From: an uncultured Lachnospiraceae bacterium
GTDB taxonomy: Bacteria > Bacillota > Clostridia > Lachnospirales > Lachnospiraceae
Length of the DNA: 14,597 nt
Reading direction: 5' to 3'
Assembly (NCBI GenBank): GCA_947594085.1
Contig: CANQEB010000034.1
Coordinates: 1 to 14,597 of the forward strand
Below are positions 7,156 through 14,376 of the stretch, piece by piece. Every line of letters begins with the position of its first letter. Position 1 is the stretch's first letter. Made by a program: the position numbers and the translations under genes. The notes below the pieces were generated by a model that did no database searches, was not told where the DNA came from, and worked only from the letters and a program-made list of their open reading frames with translations.

Positions 7156-8115
7156 ATGGAATATCTGAATCATGTACTCGGAGTTCGTGTTATATATATT
7201 GATAGTAATACAGTGCCTGTTCCAAATTATATTCATGCAAGATATCGCTTGCAGGAGGTATCACTTGATGGCAAAAAAGCAGTTTTTGTTTATCCCAAAA
7301 CGGAGTTGGATTCTATTAATGCAGTGAAAAAACATCTTGACAGAATCCAAAAGACGATGAACGCATCGGCGGTGCTTGTGCCAAATCATCTTACCTATCG
7401 GCAGAAAGAATACCTTTTGCGTGATCATATTCCGTTTATTGTGGAAGGCAGGCAAATCTATCTTCCCTTTATGGCGGTTTATTTACAGGAACGAGGCGAT
7501 GGGGAGAAAGCGGAGACTATGGCTATGCTTCCGTCAGCACAGCTGTTGCTTCTCCATTATATTTACCGTGGCTGTGGCGAATTATTGACGAGTGATGCAG
7601 CGGAGACGCTTTCCTTTACACCCACATCAATCTCGAGGGCGTCAAGACAGCTTGAGGATCTGGGTCTTATACAGACGGAAAAACGAGGAGTACAGAAAGT
7701 CATTTATTCTGATAAGGGACCACAGGAGCTTTTTGAAACGGCAAAGAGTTATCTGATGAATCCGGTAAAACGAACGATTTATGTGCCCAAAACAGAAATC
7801 AAGGATAAGTTGCTTGTAAGTGGATATTCGGCATTGTCTGAATATTCGATGTTGAATCCGCCAGCGGTAGAATATTTTGCTGTCGGGAGTGTGACGGCAT
7901 GGAACAAAAGCTCATCAGGAAGGTTACAGAATTCAGATGATCAGTGCGCGATAGAACTTTGGCGATATGATCCTAAGAAGCTGACGGATGGAAACAGTGT
8001 AGATAGATTGTCTCTTGCCCTGGCATTTAGAGAGAACAGGGATGAACGGATAGAAGAGGCCATAGAGGAAATGCTGACTGAGATATGGAGGGAAATCGAT
8101 GGTAAGAGGAATTGA
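7156..8115 (+). CDS. AbiEi-like antitoxin / MarR-type winged-helix regulator
   Basis: A 319-residue protein, probably the antitoxin and autorepressor of a type IV (AbiE-like) toxin-antitoxin pair. Three parts can be seen. Residues 1-115 form an unassigned alpha/beta domain (blocks KKAVFVYPK, SAVLVPNHLTYRQKEYLL, IPFIVEGRQIYLPF). Residues about 123-200 are a MarR-like winged helix, with recognition helix near SFTPTSISRASRQLEDLG and wing QTEKRGVQKVIY. Residues about 205-319 resemble the AbiEi C-terminal region (LLVSGYSALSEYSML, VGSVTAWNK, acidic final helices). Canonical AbiEi has its winged helix at the N-terminus, so this layout is unusual. The ATG at 7156 has AAAGGAG (7141-7147) 8 bases upstream. 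It overlaps the nucleotidyltransferase gene by 17 bases. Third positions are AT-rich compared with the flanking operons, suggesting transfer. The winged helix is clear; the antitoxin role rests mainly on the neighbour. Confidence 0.75.
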   Translation: MEYLNHVLGVRVIYIDSNTVPVPNYIHARYRLQEVSLDGKKAVFVYPKTELDSINAVKKHLDRIQKTMNASAVLVPNHLTYRQKEYLLRDHIPFIVEGRQIYLPFMAVYLQERGDGEKAETMAMLPSAQLLLLHYIYRGCGELLTSDAAETLSFTPTSISRASRQLEDLGLIQTEKRGVQKVIYSDKGPQELFETAKSYLMNPVKRTIYVPKTEIKDKLLVSGYSALSEYSMLNPPAVEYFAVGSVTAWNKSSSGRLQNSDDQCAIELWRYDPKKLTDGNSVDRLSLALAFRENRDERIEEAIEEMLTEIWREIDGKRN

Positions 8116-8857
8116 GAGCTTCCGAGAGTGGTTCCGCGGTTATGAGGAGCAATACGCGATTATCGGTGGTACGGCATGTGACCTGCTGATGACGGACAGA
8201 GGGCTGGATTTCCGGGCGACAAAGGATATTGACCTTGTGCTGATCATAGAGGCGATGGATGCTGCTTTTGGAAGAAAATTCTGGGAGTATGTTATGGCAG
8301 CCGGGTACGAACATCAGAATAAAAGCACAGGCGACTCTCAGTTTTATCGTTTCATGAAGCCACGCTCGGGAGATTATCCAACTATGATAGAGCTGTTTAC
8401 GAAGAAGCCTGATTCCATTATTCTGCCGGAAAATGCACTGCTTTCTCCGCTTCCAATGGAAGAAGACATATCAAGTCTTTCGGCAATTCTTCTCGATGAG
8501 GGTTATTATGAGTTTCTGCGACGGGGAAGAATTCAGGTATCAGGAGTTACCGTATTGGATGCGCCATACCTGATTCCATTTAAAGCAAAGGCGTGGATTG
8601 ACTTGTCAGACAGAAATGCCGAAGGGAAGCATGTGGACAGCAGAAACTTAAGAAAACATAAAAACGATGTATTTCGCTTGACGGAACTGCTTGAACAAGG
8701 AATGGAACCGCTTCCTTATCTGCCAGATAAAATAAAAGCAGATATGAAAGAATTTATAAAACGTATGTTGTTGGAAGAAGTAGACTTGAAGCAGATTGGG
8801 ATTCGGGACAAGTCGAAGGCAGCTATACTTGAAGAACTAAAGGTAATTTATGGTTGA
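8099..8857 (+). CDS. AbiEii-like nucleotidyltransferase toxin
   Basis: A 252-residue protein of the DNA polymerase beta-type nucleotidyltransferase fold, most like AbiEii/AbiGii toxins. The core motif is present: IIGGTACDLLM (21-31) followed by TKDIDLVL, giving the D43-x-D45 metal pair, with a possible third acidic residue in TMIELF (E98). Later blocks fit the family: LIPFKAKAWIDLSDR (K162, K164, D168) and NLRKHKNDVFRL (K186, H187, K188, D190). In the family, related enzymes modify tRNA or use GTP to stop growth; the target here is unknown. The ATG at 8099 lies inside the end of the upstream gene, with GGAGGG (8087-8092) 6 bases before it, so translation is coupled and the antitoxin is made first. 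No terminator is visible after the stop; the next promoter starts 20 bases downstream. All key residues look intact, so the toxin is probably active. Confidence 0.77.
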   Translation: MVRGIESFREWFRGYEEQYAIIGGTACDLLMTDRGLDFRATKDIDLVLIIEAMDAAFGRKFWEYVMAAGYEHQNKSTGDSQFYRFMKPRSGDYPTMIELFTKKPDSIILPENALLSPLPMEEDISSLSAILLDEGYYEFLRRGRIQVSGVTVLDAPYLIPFKAKAWIDLSDRNAEGKHVDSRNLRKHKNDVFRLTELLEQGMEPLPYLPDKIKADMKEFIKRMLLEEVDLKQIGIRDKSKAAILEELKVIYG

Positions 8858-8877
8858 TGCGGAATTATCAATATATC

Positions 8878-8906
8878 TTGACAAAATAAGTTCTATATAG
8901 TACTAT
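8878..8906 (+). promoter_or_regulatory. Promoter of the marR-flavin reductase operon
   Basis: TTGACA (8878-8883, consensus -35), a 17-base spacer and TACTAT (8901-8906) form a strong sigma-A promoter. Transcription would begin near 8913, leaving about 87 bases of leader before the ATG at 9000. Confidence 0.75.
8889..8904. promoter_or_regulatory. Imperfect dyad, likely MarR operator
   Basis: AGTTCTATATAGTACT is a 16-base dyad with 14 of 16 positions symmetric around the central TATATA. It lies in the spacer and the first part of the -10 of the promoter for the MarR gene, the normal position for MarR autorepression. Binding is inferred. Confidence 0.5.
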
Positions 8907-8949
8907 TTATCTTGAAGAGGAGACGTCCTTTTTTATGCTGTGCAGCAAA

Positions 8950-8979
8950 ACTGCCGTTTTTTCCTTGCAAAGCGGCAGT
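8950..8979 (+). promoter_or_regulatory. Leader hairpin just before the marR ribosome site
   Basis: ACTGCCGTTTT (8950-8960) pairs with AAAGCGGCAGT (8969-8979) over 11 base pairs, with one G-U pair and an 8-base loop. The stem ends 3 bases before GGGAG (8983-8987). No T tract follows on the plus strand, so it is not an intrinsic terminator there. It may shield the mRNA or tune translation. Confidence 0.45.
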
Positions 8980-8999
8980 GCAGGGAGATGGAAAAGAAA

Positions 9000-9467
9000 A
9001 TGGAAACACGAACCGGTTTTTTGATTTCTCAGATTAAGCAGATTCAGGGCAGGGTGTTTGACCGGCTTCTGCAAGCGTGCGGGGTGGAGGAGTTTAACGG
9101 ACCGCAGGGGCATATTCTGTATGTGCTGTGGCAGAGCGAAGGCATCCCGATCGTGGAGCTTGCGCAGAAGACGGGACTGGCCAAAAATACGCTTACCGCG
9201 ATGCTTTGCCGGATGGAAGCAGGCGGGCTGATCTGCCGGCAAGCTTCTCTTTCGGATAAACGGCAGAGCCTAATCTGCCTGACGCCGGAAGCCCGTGCCC
9301 TAGAGCAGCGCTATGATCAGGTTTCCCAGCGGATGAATGACTGTTTCTTCCGGGGCTTTGAAGAACGGGAGATCAAAGAACTGGAGCGGTATCTGGATCG
9401 TATTGTCTCGAATCTGGGACAGACAGAGCAGGCATTAAAGAAAGGATGTGCGACATGGCAAAAGTAA
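9000..9467 (+). CDS. MarR family transcriptional regulator
   Basis: Dimeric winged-helix regulator, 155 residues from the chosen start, a normal MarR length. The N-terminal dimerisation helix contains SQIKQIQGRVFDRLL; the DNA-binding domain runs from about 35 to 97, with helix-turn-helix IPIVELAQKTGL plus recognition helix AKNTLTAMLCRMEAGGLI (61-78), and a wing ending DKRQSLICLT that has the DxR pattern typical of MarR. C-terminal helices complete the dimer. The frame stays open to a GTG at 8940, but the ATG at 9000 is preferred: GGGAG (8983-8987) lies 12 bases upstream, whereas it touches the alternative ATG at 8988. The gene overlaps the flavin-reductase-like gene by 13 bases, so the two are co-transcribed and probably answer to the same signal. 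Such pairs often respond to redox, phenolic or drug stress; the ligand here is unknown. Confidence 0.88.
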   Translation: METRTGFLISQIKQIQGRVFDRLLQACGVEEFNGPQGHILYVLWQSEGIPIVELAQKTGLAKNTLTAMLCRMEAGGLICRQASLSDKRQSLICLTPEARALEQRYDQVSQRMNDCFFRGFEEREIKELERYLDRIVSNLGQTEQALKKGCATWQK

Positions 9468-10045
9468 AGACTAAGATTGGCAATGACTTTTGTCCTCAGA
9501 CTTTGTTTCTCTATGGGACGAAGCAGGAGGACGGGCAGCCCCATTTCGGGCTGTTCTGCTGGTTTGGATATTATCATTCCGCCGAGGGGCTTGGCGTGAT
9601 GGCATGCATAGGAGAAGAAAAGCAGACCAAGGATCTGATACGCAAAAACGGAGTGTTCTCGGCAAACCTTGTATCGGAACCTCTGCTGCCGCTGGCGGAT
9701 TATTACGGCTGTACCTACGGGAGAACTGCGCCCGATAAGATGAAGGTTCTGCCGACCGTAGCGTGGGGAGAGGTGCTGGATGTGCCGACCGTCGCGGAGA
9801 GCCCTGTCAGCTTTGAGCTGGAGGTGAAGCAGATTCTGCCTATGGGAGATGGGTCGGATATATTCCTCTGCCTGATCCGCAATGTGACGGTCGAGGAGAA
9901 ATTGTTGGATAAGAAAATTCCCTTCACGGAAAGGCTGATGCAGGCGGCTCCGGTGCTGGCTCCGGGCGAGGACAGCTATTCCTCCATCGACGGGCGATAC
10001 CTCGGGGAATGGGGTGAGCCCGGGAAAAATTTGGCTGCCAATTAA
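9455..10045 (+). CDS. Flavin reductase-like FMN-binding split-barrel protein
   Basis: A 196-residue protein of the flavin reductase / FMN-binding split-barrel group, which bind FMN and use NAD(P)H or act as small oxidoreductases. The N-terminal half shows the barrel strands FGLFCWFGYYHS and GLGVMACIGEEKQTKDLI, then the family-like block KNGVFSANLVS and a conserved-looking YYGCTYGRTAPDK loop; the second half has SFELEVKQILPMGDGSDIF. The length is typical. I chose the ATG at 9455 because AAAGGA (9441-9446) lies 8 bases upstream; the in-frame ATG at 9446 falls on that ribosome site. It overlaps the MarR gene by 13 bases, so its expression should follow the regulator. No signal peptide or metal-cluster motif is visible. 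Substrate is unknown; the fold call is good, the enzymatic activity only inferred. Confidence 0.82.
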   Translation: MAKVKTKIGNDFCPQTLFLYGTKQEDGQPHFGLFCWFGYYHSAEGLGVMACIGEEKQTKDLIRKNGVFSANLVSEPLLPLADYYGCTYGRTAPDKMKVLPTVAWGEVLDVPTVAESPVSFELEVKQILPMGDGSDIFLCLIRNVTVEEKLLDKKIPFTERLMQAAPVLAPGEDSYSSIDGRYLGEWGEPGKNLAAN

Positions 10046-10095
10046 AAGGGTATATGTTGAGCTGGTAAAGCAAATCGTAGAAAGCGAGGCAGAGG

Positions 10096-10467
10096 ATGAT
10101 GAAAACACTTGATGATTACATGGCGCTGTCTTATCGTATGGAAATCATAGAAGACAAGGACGAAGGTGGGTTTGTGGTTTCTTATCCAGATCTTCCCGGC
10201 TGTATCACTTGTGGAGAGACAATTGAAATTGCTCTTGTTAATGCTGTAGATGCAAAAAAAGAATGGCTTACGGCAGCGCTGGAGGAAGGGATTTCTATAC
10301 AAATGCCGGATAATCTTGAAAACTATTCGGGGCAATTTAAGCTAAGAATACCTCGCAGTCTGCATCGATCACTGGTTGAGCATTCCAGAAAGGAAGGTAT
10401 CAGCATGAACCAATATTGCGTGTACCTGCTTTCCCGTAATGATGCGGTTTATATGAAAAAAGATTAA
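10096..10467 (+). CDS. Orphan HicB-family antitoxin
   Basis: A 123-residue HicB-type protein. Residues about 12-75 form the degenerate RNase H-like HicB domain (EDKDEGGFVVSYPDLPGC, then TIEIALVNAVDAKKEWL). Residues about 82-115 are a ribbon-helix-helix DNA-binding domain (FKLRIPRSLHRSLVEHSRK, then ISMNQYCVYLL). HicB normally neutralises the HicA mRNA-cleaving toxin and represses its own operon. No HicA-like gene (short, with a GSH motif) is present on either side: only 50 bases separate it from the flavin reductase gene, and a minus-strand terminator follows. The ATG at 10096 is followed by a second ATG at 10099; GAGG at 10085-10088 serves either. It may act as a stand-alone regulator, pair with a distant HicA, or be a relic. 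It may be read through from the upstream operon, since no separate promoter is evident. Confidence 0.85.
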   Translation: MMKTLDDYMALSYRMEIIEDKDEGGFVVSYPDLPGCITCGETIEIALVNAVDAKKEWLTAALEEGISIQMPDNLENYSGQFKLRIPRSLHRSLVEHSRKEGISMNQYCVYLLSRNDAVYMKKD

Positions 10468-10472
10468 GCTAT

Positions 10473-10516
10473 AAAAAAAGGCGCCGAGAGCACGTTTCGG
10501 ATAGAGCTCCCAGCGC
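10473..10516 (-). terminator. Intrinsic terminator of the helicase-HNH gene
   Basis: On the minus strand GCGCTGGGAGC (10516-10506) pairs with GCTCTCGGCGC (10491-10481) over 11 positions with two mismatches and a 14-base loop. It is followed by CTTTTTTT (10480-10473). It lies about 50 bases after the helicase stop codon. On the plus strand no T tract follows, so it probably does not terminate the HicB transcript. Confidence 0.75.
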
Positions 10517-10565
10517 AGAAAAACAAAGATTTGGTAGCACTATTCTGGGCGGGCGCACGCCGAGC

Positions 10566-13046
10566 TCAGCGGATTTTTTCAATCCTGCTGTTCTTTATTG
10601 TGTATCGGTAACTGTGACCGCCCATTTCAAAAACAAGATAGCCGCGCTCGTTCCGTCCAGGTGTGATCGAAAAATGCTTTTTTTCGTCTCTCAGAGTAAA
10701 AAGCAGTTTCCCGCCGTCGCGCGAAACTCCCGGCAGAATGTCCTCGCTTACTTTTTCGGACGCCAGCGACAGATCGTCCTCATGGTCTGATTTTATCCCA
10801 TTACACCGTCGGCAGAGCAGCTGAAGATTGCTGCGTACAGTCAGCCCGCCCTTAGAGATCGGCTTGATGTGATCGATCTGAAAATCCTTTCTGTGCGGGG
10901 AGGTCATGCCGCAGGCGACGCAGCGGTAGAGACCATTTTTTTCGGCGGCTTGGAACACATCATTTTTCAGCTTCATCCCGGATTCTGGTTCGTGCTCGAT
11001 CCACTCCTGTAGAGTCATTTCTTCCAGTTCCCGCTGCTCCCATTTGCGTCTTGGTTCCGACGCGTTGGTCTTTCCATTGATGATTTTATCGATTTCCTTA
11101 TCATACTGCCGCTTAAAATAACCAAATTCGGTGTAAAACAGTTTCAGTAGCGTGCTTTCGTCTTCCCATAGTTTTTGGAGGTGCTCCATTTCCTCCCAGC
11201 GGTTTAGTCTCAGGTCGAGGGTGTCCTGAGCAAGGTAAGACAGATTTGCCTTATCGCGGCTTATTTTGTCGATTGGCATAAATTCCGGCTGTCTGCCGCA
11301 ATACGCATAATATTTTAGTATTGCCTCAATATCGATATCTTTTACCGGCGGCAGCGTCTCTTCAGGGAAATACAGATTTCTGCAATACCGCACCATATCG
11401 TCAATCGTGGAATCGTCGATCTGATCGCCTGTTATTCCAAACTTTTGCGTGATGAAATAAAGTCCCCCGATAAACAGGTCATAGGCGGATTTGCTGCTTG
11501 TGTAGACCAACGAGGCGTGGTTTTTCTCCATGCTGACTTCCCTGTCTGGGTCGATCTCCTGATATGAGACCATATAGAGCCCCAGCGGAATCCGCTCACA
11601 GAAGGGAAGGTTTTCCAACTCTTCGGTATCGACGGTCTCATCTACGATCCTTGCAAATTCCTCGATCAGGGAGACGGCGACACAGCGCATATTCTGTTTT
11701 TCGTATTCCGCTGACCCCTTGTGCGCTGCAAGTGAACCCTCTAGCAAGATGCTTTCCGGCGACTCAAAGGCGATCTTGTCCTCCCAGTTGTCGACAAAGC
11801 TTACAATGTATGCCTCTTTTGTCCCGCCCTGAGCCTCGCCCCGGAGGGCTCTGCCCACCATTTGAGTCATGAGGACGCGGGATATCGTGGGTCTGGCAAG
11901 AAATACCGTTTTGGTCTGGGGCAGATCCGTCCCCTCCGTGAGGATATTTACGTTGATTAAGACCTGTATATCACCGTTTCGATACTGCGTGATGACCCTG
12001 TCGTTTTCCTCTTTGGAACGGCTCACGCCGGTTATGTTGTCTTTTAATCCGGAAACCACGAAATCAGCGTTTACATTGACGCCGTGTTCCTTTGCGTATT
12101 TTTCAAAGACGGCTTTTAATTCGATTGCATGCCGGACATTCAATGCAAATACGATGGTTTGCCCGTATCTGCCGATATTCTCCATGTATTTTTTTACGAT
12201 AAGGTGGTTGCGTTCCCCGTTTCCCGCGATCTCTTCCGCCAGATCCTTCGGCAGCTCATCTGTGAAAGAGATGTTTCGGATCATGGCGGGTGTGATTCTG
12301 TCGCCCGCGAGGACGCTTGTCTCATACGAATGGAAGATCGGGGTGGAAAGGATTCCCTTTTTGATCAAGCTGTCCAGACCGATGCTGTAGATGATATCGT
12401 CAGGAAAAATATGACCGAGCGCCGCTTTCTCCTTCTCGTCGGTGCGATAAGGCGTTGCTGTCAGACCGAGTATTTTTACAGAGGTATTCTGTCTGGCCGC
12501 AAAGCTCCTGACGTTTTCTATGATCTGCTGATAGGTTCTTGCAACCGAATGATGTGCCTCATCGATCACGAGGTACAGCTCGTTTCCCTTTATCCAGTGC
12601 GCAAGGGATTCGGGGTTTTTGATAATGCTATCCTTGCCGCAGATAAGGATATCTTCGTCGCCCTTGATATCCTTCGGCTTATCGTGTTTCCCGGATATGA
12701 TTCTGTATTTATACGAAAGCCGATCTGCCAGGAAATCGGAACCGTCGCTCGCCTGCCGGTAACTGTTTATCACAAAAGTCTCTGCAGCCTGTTCCAGCAG
12801 AAGATATCTGTGCGCAATCCAGAGGATTCTTTTTCCCTTATTGGTTGCGTTTTTCAAAAGCCAGTACGCCGCGGTCATCGTCTTTCCAGCTCCGGTAGGC
12901 AGCACGAGAAGTCCGCTGAAATCCTTTTTTTTATTAATCTCGTTCAACCTCTTCATCGCCGTTTCCTGAAACTCATGCAGCACGATGCTGCTGTTTCCCG
13001 ATGCGATCTCCACAACGGCGGCATTCCTATTATCATATTCCGGCAT
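10566..13046 (-). CDS. SF2 DEAH-box helicase fused to C-terminal HNH nuclease
   Basis: An 826-residue fusion. The N-terminal half is a complete superfamily 2 translocase/helicase: Q-motif HEFQETA (Q27), Walker A LPTGAGKT (49-56), motif Ia WIAHRYLL (77-84), DEAH box (162-165), motif III LTATP (195-199), motif V ILTEGTDLP (368-376), motif VI QMVGRALRG (395-403). A helical linker (about 430-700) has no family I recognise. Residues 705-755 are an HNH nuclease: zinc pairs CVACG (C709, C712) and CRRC (C745, C748), catalytic QIDHIKPIS (D725-H726), N740, and CNGIKSDH (N749, H755). A small beta-rich tail (770-826) ends the protein. The ATG at 13046 has AAGGAG 9 bases upstream. The gene has its own promoter and terminator and no methylase, specificity or accessory gene beside it. 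A DNA-translocating nuclease acting on foreign DNA is the likeliest role, but this is inference. All key motifs look intact. Confidence 0.9.
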   Translation of the reverse strand: MPEYDNRNAAVVEIASGNSSIVLHEFQETAMKRLNEINKKKDFSGLLVLPTGAGKTMTAAYWLLKNATNKGKRILWIAHRYLLLEQAAETFVINSYRQASDGSDFLADRLSYKYRIISGKHDKPKDIKGDEDILICGKDSIIKNPESLAHWIKGNELYLVIDEAHHSVARTYQQIIENVRSFAARQNTSVKILGLTATPYRTDEKEKAALGHIFPDDIIYSIGLDSLIKKGILSTPIFHSYETSVLAGDRITPAMIRNISFTDELPKDLAEEIAGNGERNHLIVKKYMENIGRYGQTIVFALNVRHAIELKAVFEKYAKEHGVNVNADFVVSGLKDNITGVSRSKEENDRVITQYRNGDIQVLINVNILTEGTDLPQTKTVFLARPTISRVLMTQMVGRALRGEAQGGTKEAYIVSFVDNWEDKIAFESPESILLEGSLAAHKGSAEYEKQNMRCVAVSLIEEFARIVDETVDTEELENLPFCERIPLGLYMVSYQEIDPDREVSMEKNHASLVYTSSKSAYDLFIGGLYFITQKFGITGDQIDDSTIDDMVRYCRNLYFPEETLPPVKDIDIEAILKYYAYCGRQPEFMPIDKISRDKANLSYLAQDTLDLRLNRWEEMEHLQKLWEDESTLLKLFYTEFGYFKRQYDKEIDKIINGKTNASEPRRKWEQRELEEMTLQEWIEHEPESGMKLKNDVFQAAEKNGLYRCVACGMTSPHRKDFQIDHIKPISKGGLTVRSNLQLLCRRCNGIKSDHEDDLSLASEKVSEDILPGVSRDGGKLLFTLRDEKKHFSITPGRNERGYLVFEMGGHSYRYTIKNSRIEKIR

Positions 13047-13090
13047 CGTTTGTTTCTCCTTTTTTCGGTAGTGTTTTCATGTTTATTGTT

Positions 13091-13119
13091 ATTGTATGGT
13101 GAACAGGGAGAAAAGTCAA
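13091..13119 (-). promoter_or_regulatory. Promoter of the helicase-HNH gene
   Basis: On the minus strand TTGACT (13119-13114), 17 bases, then TACAAT (13096-13091): a near-consensus sigma-A promoter. The start point would be near 13084, about 38 bases before the ATG. It lies in the 83-base gap after the glycerate kinase stop, so the helicase gene is an independent unit. Confidence 0.75.
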
Positions 13120-13129
13120 TGCCAGCTGT

Positions 13130-14296
13130 TTATGGCATGCCTCGCCCGTCAGCTTGCTGCAGGTTTTTCACAAGCCGGAAGACCTGCTCCGCGGTGTCAG
13201 CCAGATTGCGCGCGGCGTTTTCGCGATCCATAGCTTCCTCAAGCGTGGCGACGTCCCGGAGGATGGGAAAGAACGCGTCGATGCCGGCGTCGTTGCAGGC
13301 GCCCGCGTCCGACGTGGCGCTGCCGGAGAAAGCGATCACCGGTTTGCCGTACTTTTTGGCAATCTGCGCGACGCCGGCCGGGGCCTTTCCCATCACGGTC
13401 TGGGCGTCCAGTCTGCCCTCGCCTGTGACTATGAGATCGGCGTCCTTTATATAGTCTTCTAAATGTGTTTCTTCCAGCACGATCCGGACGCCGGATTCGA
13501 GCACCGCGTTTGTGAAGGCGAGAAACGCGAATCCGAGACCGCCCGCGGCTCCTGTCCCCGCCTGATTTTTGTCAGCGCGGGGATATTTTTTAGAAAATGT
13601 CAGGTCAGCGTACGCGTTAAGCCACTGATCCATCTGAGAGATCATAGCCGGGGTCGCGCCTTTCTGAGGTCCGTAGACAGCGCTCGCGCCGTGTTCCCCG
13701 CACAGGGGATTCGTCACATCACAGGCGACGCGGAAACTGCATTCGCGAAGCTCCGGGAGCACGGAACTGTCGGTTATCGTCTGAAGCTCCCCAAGTCCCT
13801 TTGTGCCGAAAGAGACCTGCTCTCCAGTTGCATCGAGCATGCCGTAACCCAGCGCCTGAAGCATTCCGATTCCGCCGTCGTTGGTGGCGCTCCCGCCGAT
13901 CCCGACAATGAAACGGCGGCACCCCTTTGCGAGGGCGTTGCGGATCACCTCGCCGACCCCGTAGGTGGTGGTGTTCATGGGATTACGTTCGCCTTCGGGG
14001 ACAAGCGTGATTCCTGCCGCACCGGACATCTCAAGGACGGCCGTCCTGCCGTCGCCCAGTATTCCGTAGGCGCATGCCACCGGCTTGCCGAGCGGACCGG
14101 TGACAGTTGCCTTTTCTATGCGTCCGCCCATCCCGAGTGTGAGGGCATCAACGGTACCCTCGCCTCCGTCCGCGAGCGGCCGCACGCTCACCTGTGCATT
14201 TGGGTAGACCCGGAGGATTCCCTGCCGGGCTGCTTCACCCGCTTCAAGGGAGGTCAGGCTCCCTTTGAATGAATCGATCGCAGCGATGACTTTCAT
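13130..14296 (-). CDS. Glycerate kinase (GarK/GlxK family)
   Basis: Cytoplasmic enzyme that phosphorylates D-glycerate with ATP, feeding it into lower glycolysis; most members of this family make 2-phosphoglycerate. The 388-residue product has the usual length and all the family's blocks: DSFKGS (8-13), ADGGEGT (42-48), GGSATNDGG (134-142), DVTNPL (193-198), GTGAAGGLG (247-255) and TGEGRLDAQT (291-300). The ATG at 14296 gives the standard MKVIAAIDSFKG start, with AAAGGA 11 bases upstream and a consensus-like promoter at 14338-14366. It stands alone: no glyoxylate, glucarate or serine-cycle gene is adjacent, so the source of glycerate cannot be told. Codon use is GC-rich, like the amidohydrolase and unlike the AbiE-like pair, consistent with a resident metabolic gene. 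Confidence 0.95.
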   Translation of the reverse strand: MKVIAAIDSFKGSLTSLEAGEAARQGILRVYPNAQVSVRPLADGGEGTVDALTLGMGGRIEKATVTGPLGKPVACAYGILGDGRTAVLEMSGAAGITLVPEGERNPMNTTTYGVGEVIRNALAKGCRRFIVGIGGSATNDGGIGMLQALGYGMLDATGEQVSFGTKGLGELQTITDSSVLPELRECSFRVACDVTNPLCGEHGASAVYGPQKGATPAMISQMDQWLNAYADLTFSKKYPRADKNQAGTGAAGGLGFAFLAFTNAVLESGVRIVLEETHLEDYIKDADLIVTGEGRLDAQTVMGKAPAGVAQIAKKYGKPVIAFSGSATSDAGACNDAGIDAFFPILRDVATLEEAMDRENAARNLADTAEQVFRLVKNLQQADGRGMP

Positions 14297-14337
14297 TGCA
14301 GAATCAATCCTTTCCCTTCTACAGATATTGTTTTATG

Positions 14338-14366
14338 ATTTTAACATTGCGCGAAATGGAAAGCAA
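14338..14366 (-). promoter_or_regulatory. Promoter of the glycerate kinase gene
   Basis: On the minus strand TTGCTT (14366-14361), a 17-base spacer and TAAAAT (14343-14338) with a TG extension (TGTTAAAAT). The leader to the ATG is about 35 bases. Only 10 bases separate it from the -35 of the divergent tRNA promoter. Confidence 0.65.
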
Positions 14367-14376
14367 TAAAAAGTGC

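Noticed and set aside
8950..8979. Hairpin as intrinsic terminator
   Set aside because: No T tract follows on the plus strand, and no minus-strand gene ends here.
8940..8999. GTG-initiated 20-residue extension of the MarR protein
   Set aside because: It would place the 11-bp hairpin and the ribosome site inside the coding region; the family N-terminus matches ATG 9000 (or 8988).
9317..10108. 263-residue minus-strand open frame over the MarR and flavin reductase genes
   Set aside because: Antisense to two overlapping recognisable genes that share a consensus promoter; low-complexity start.
12129..13454. 441-residue plus-strand open frame spanning the helicase and glycerate kinase genes
   Set aside because: It crosses two clear minus-strand genes and the promoter between them; its composition is shadow-like and no motif is visible.
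13463..14272. 269-residue open frame antisense to glycerate kinase
   Set aside because: Shadow of a gene with complete family motifs; no start signal or domain.
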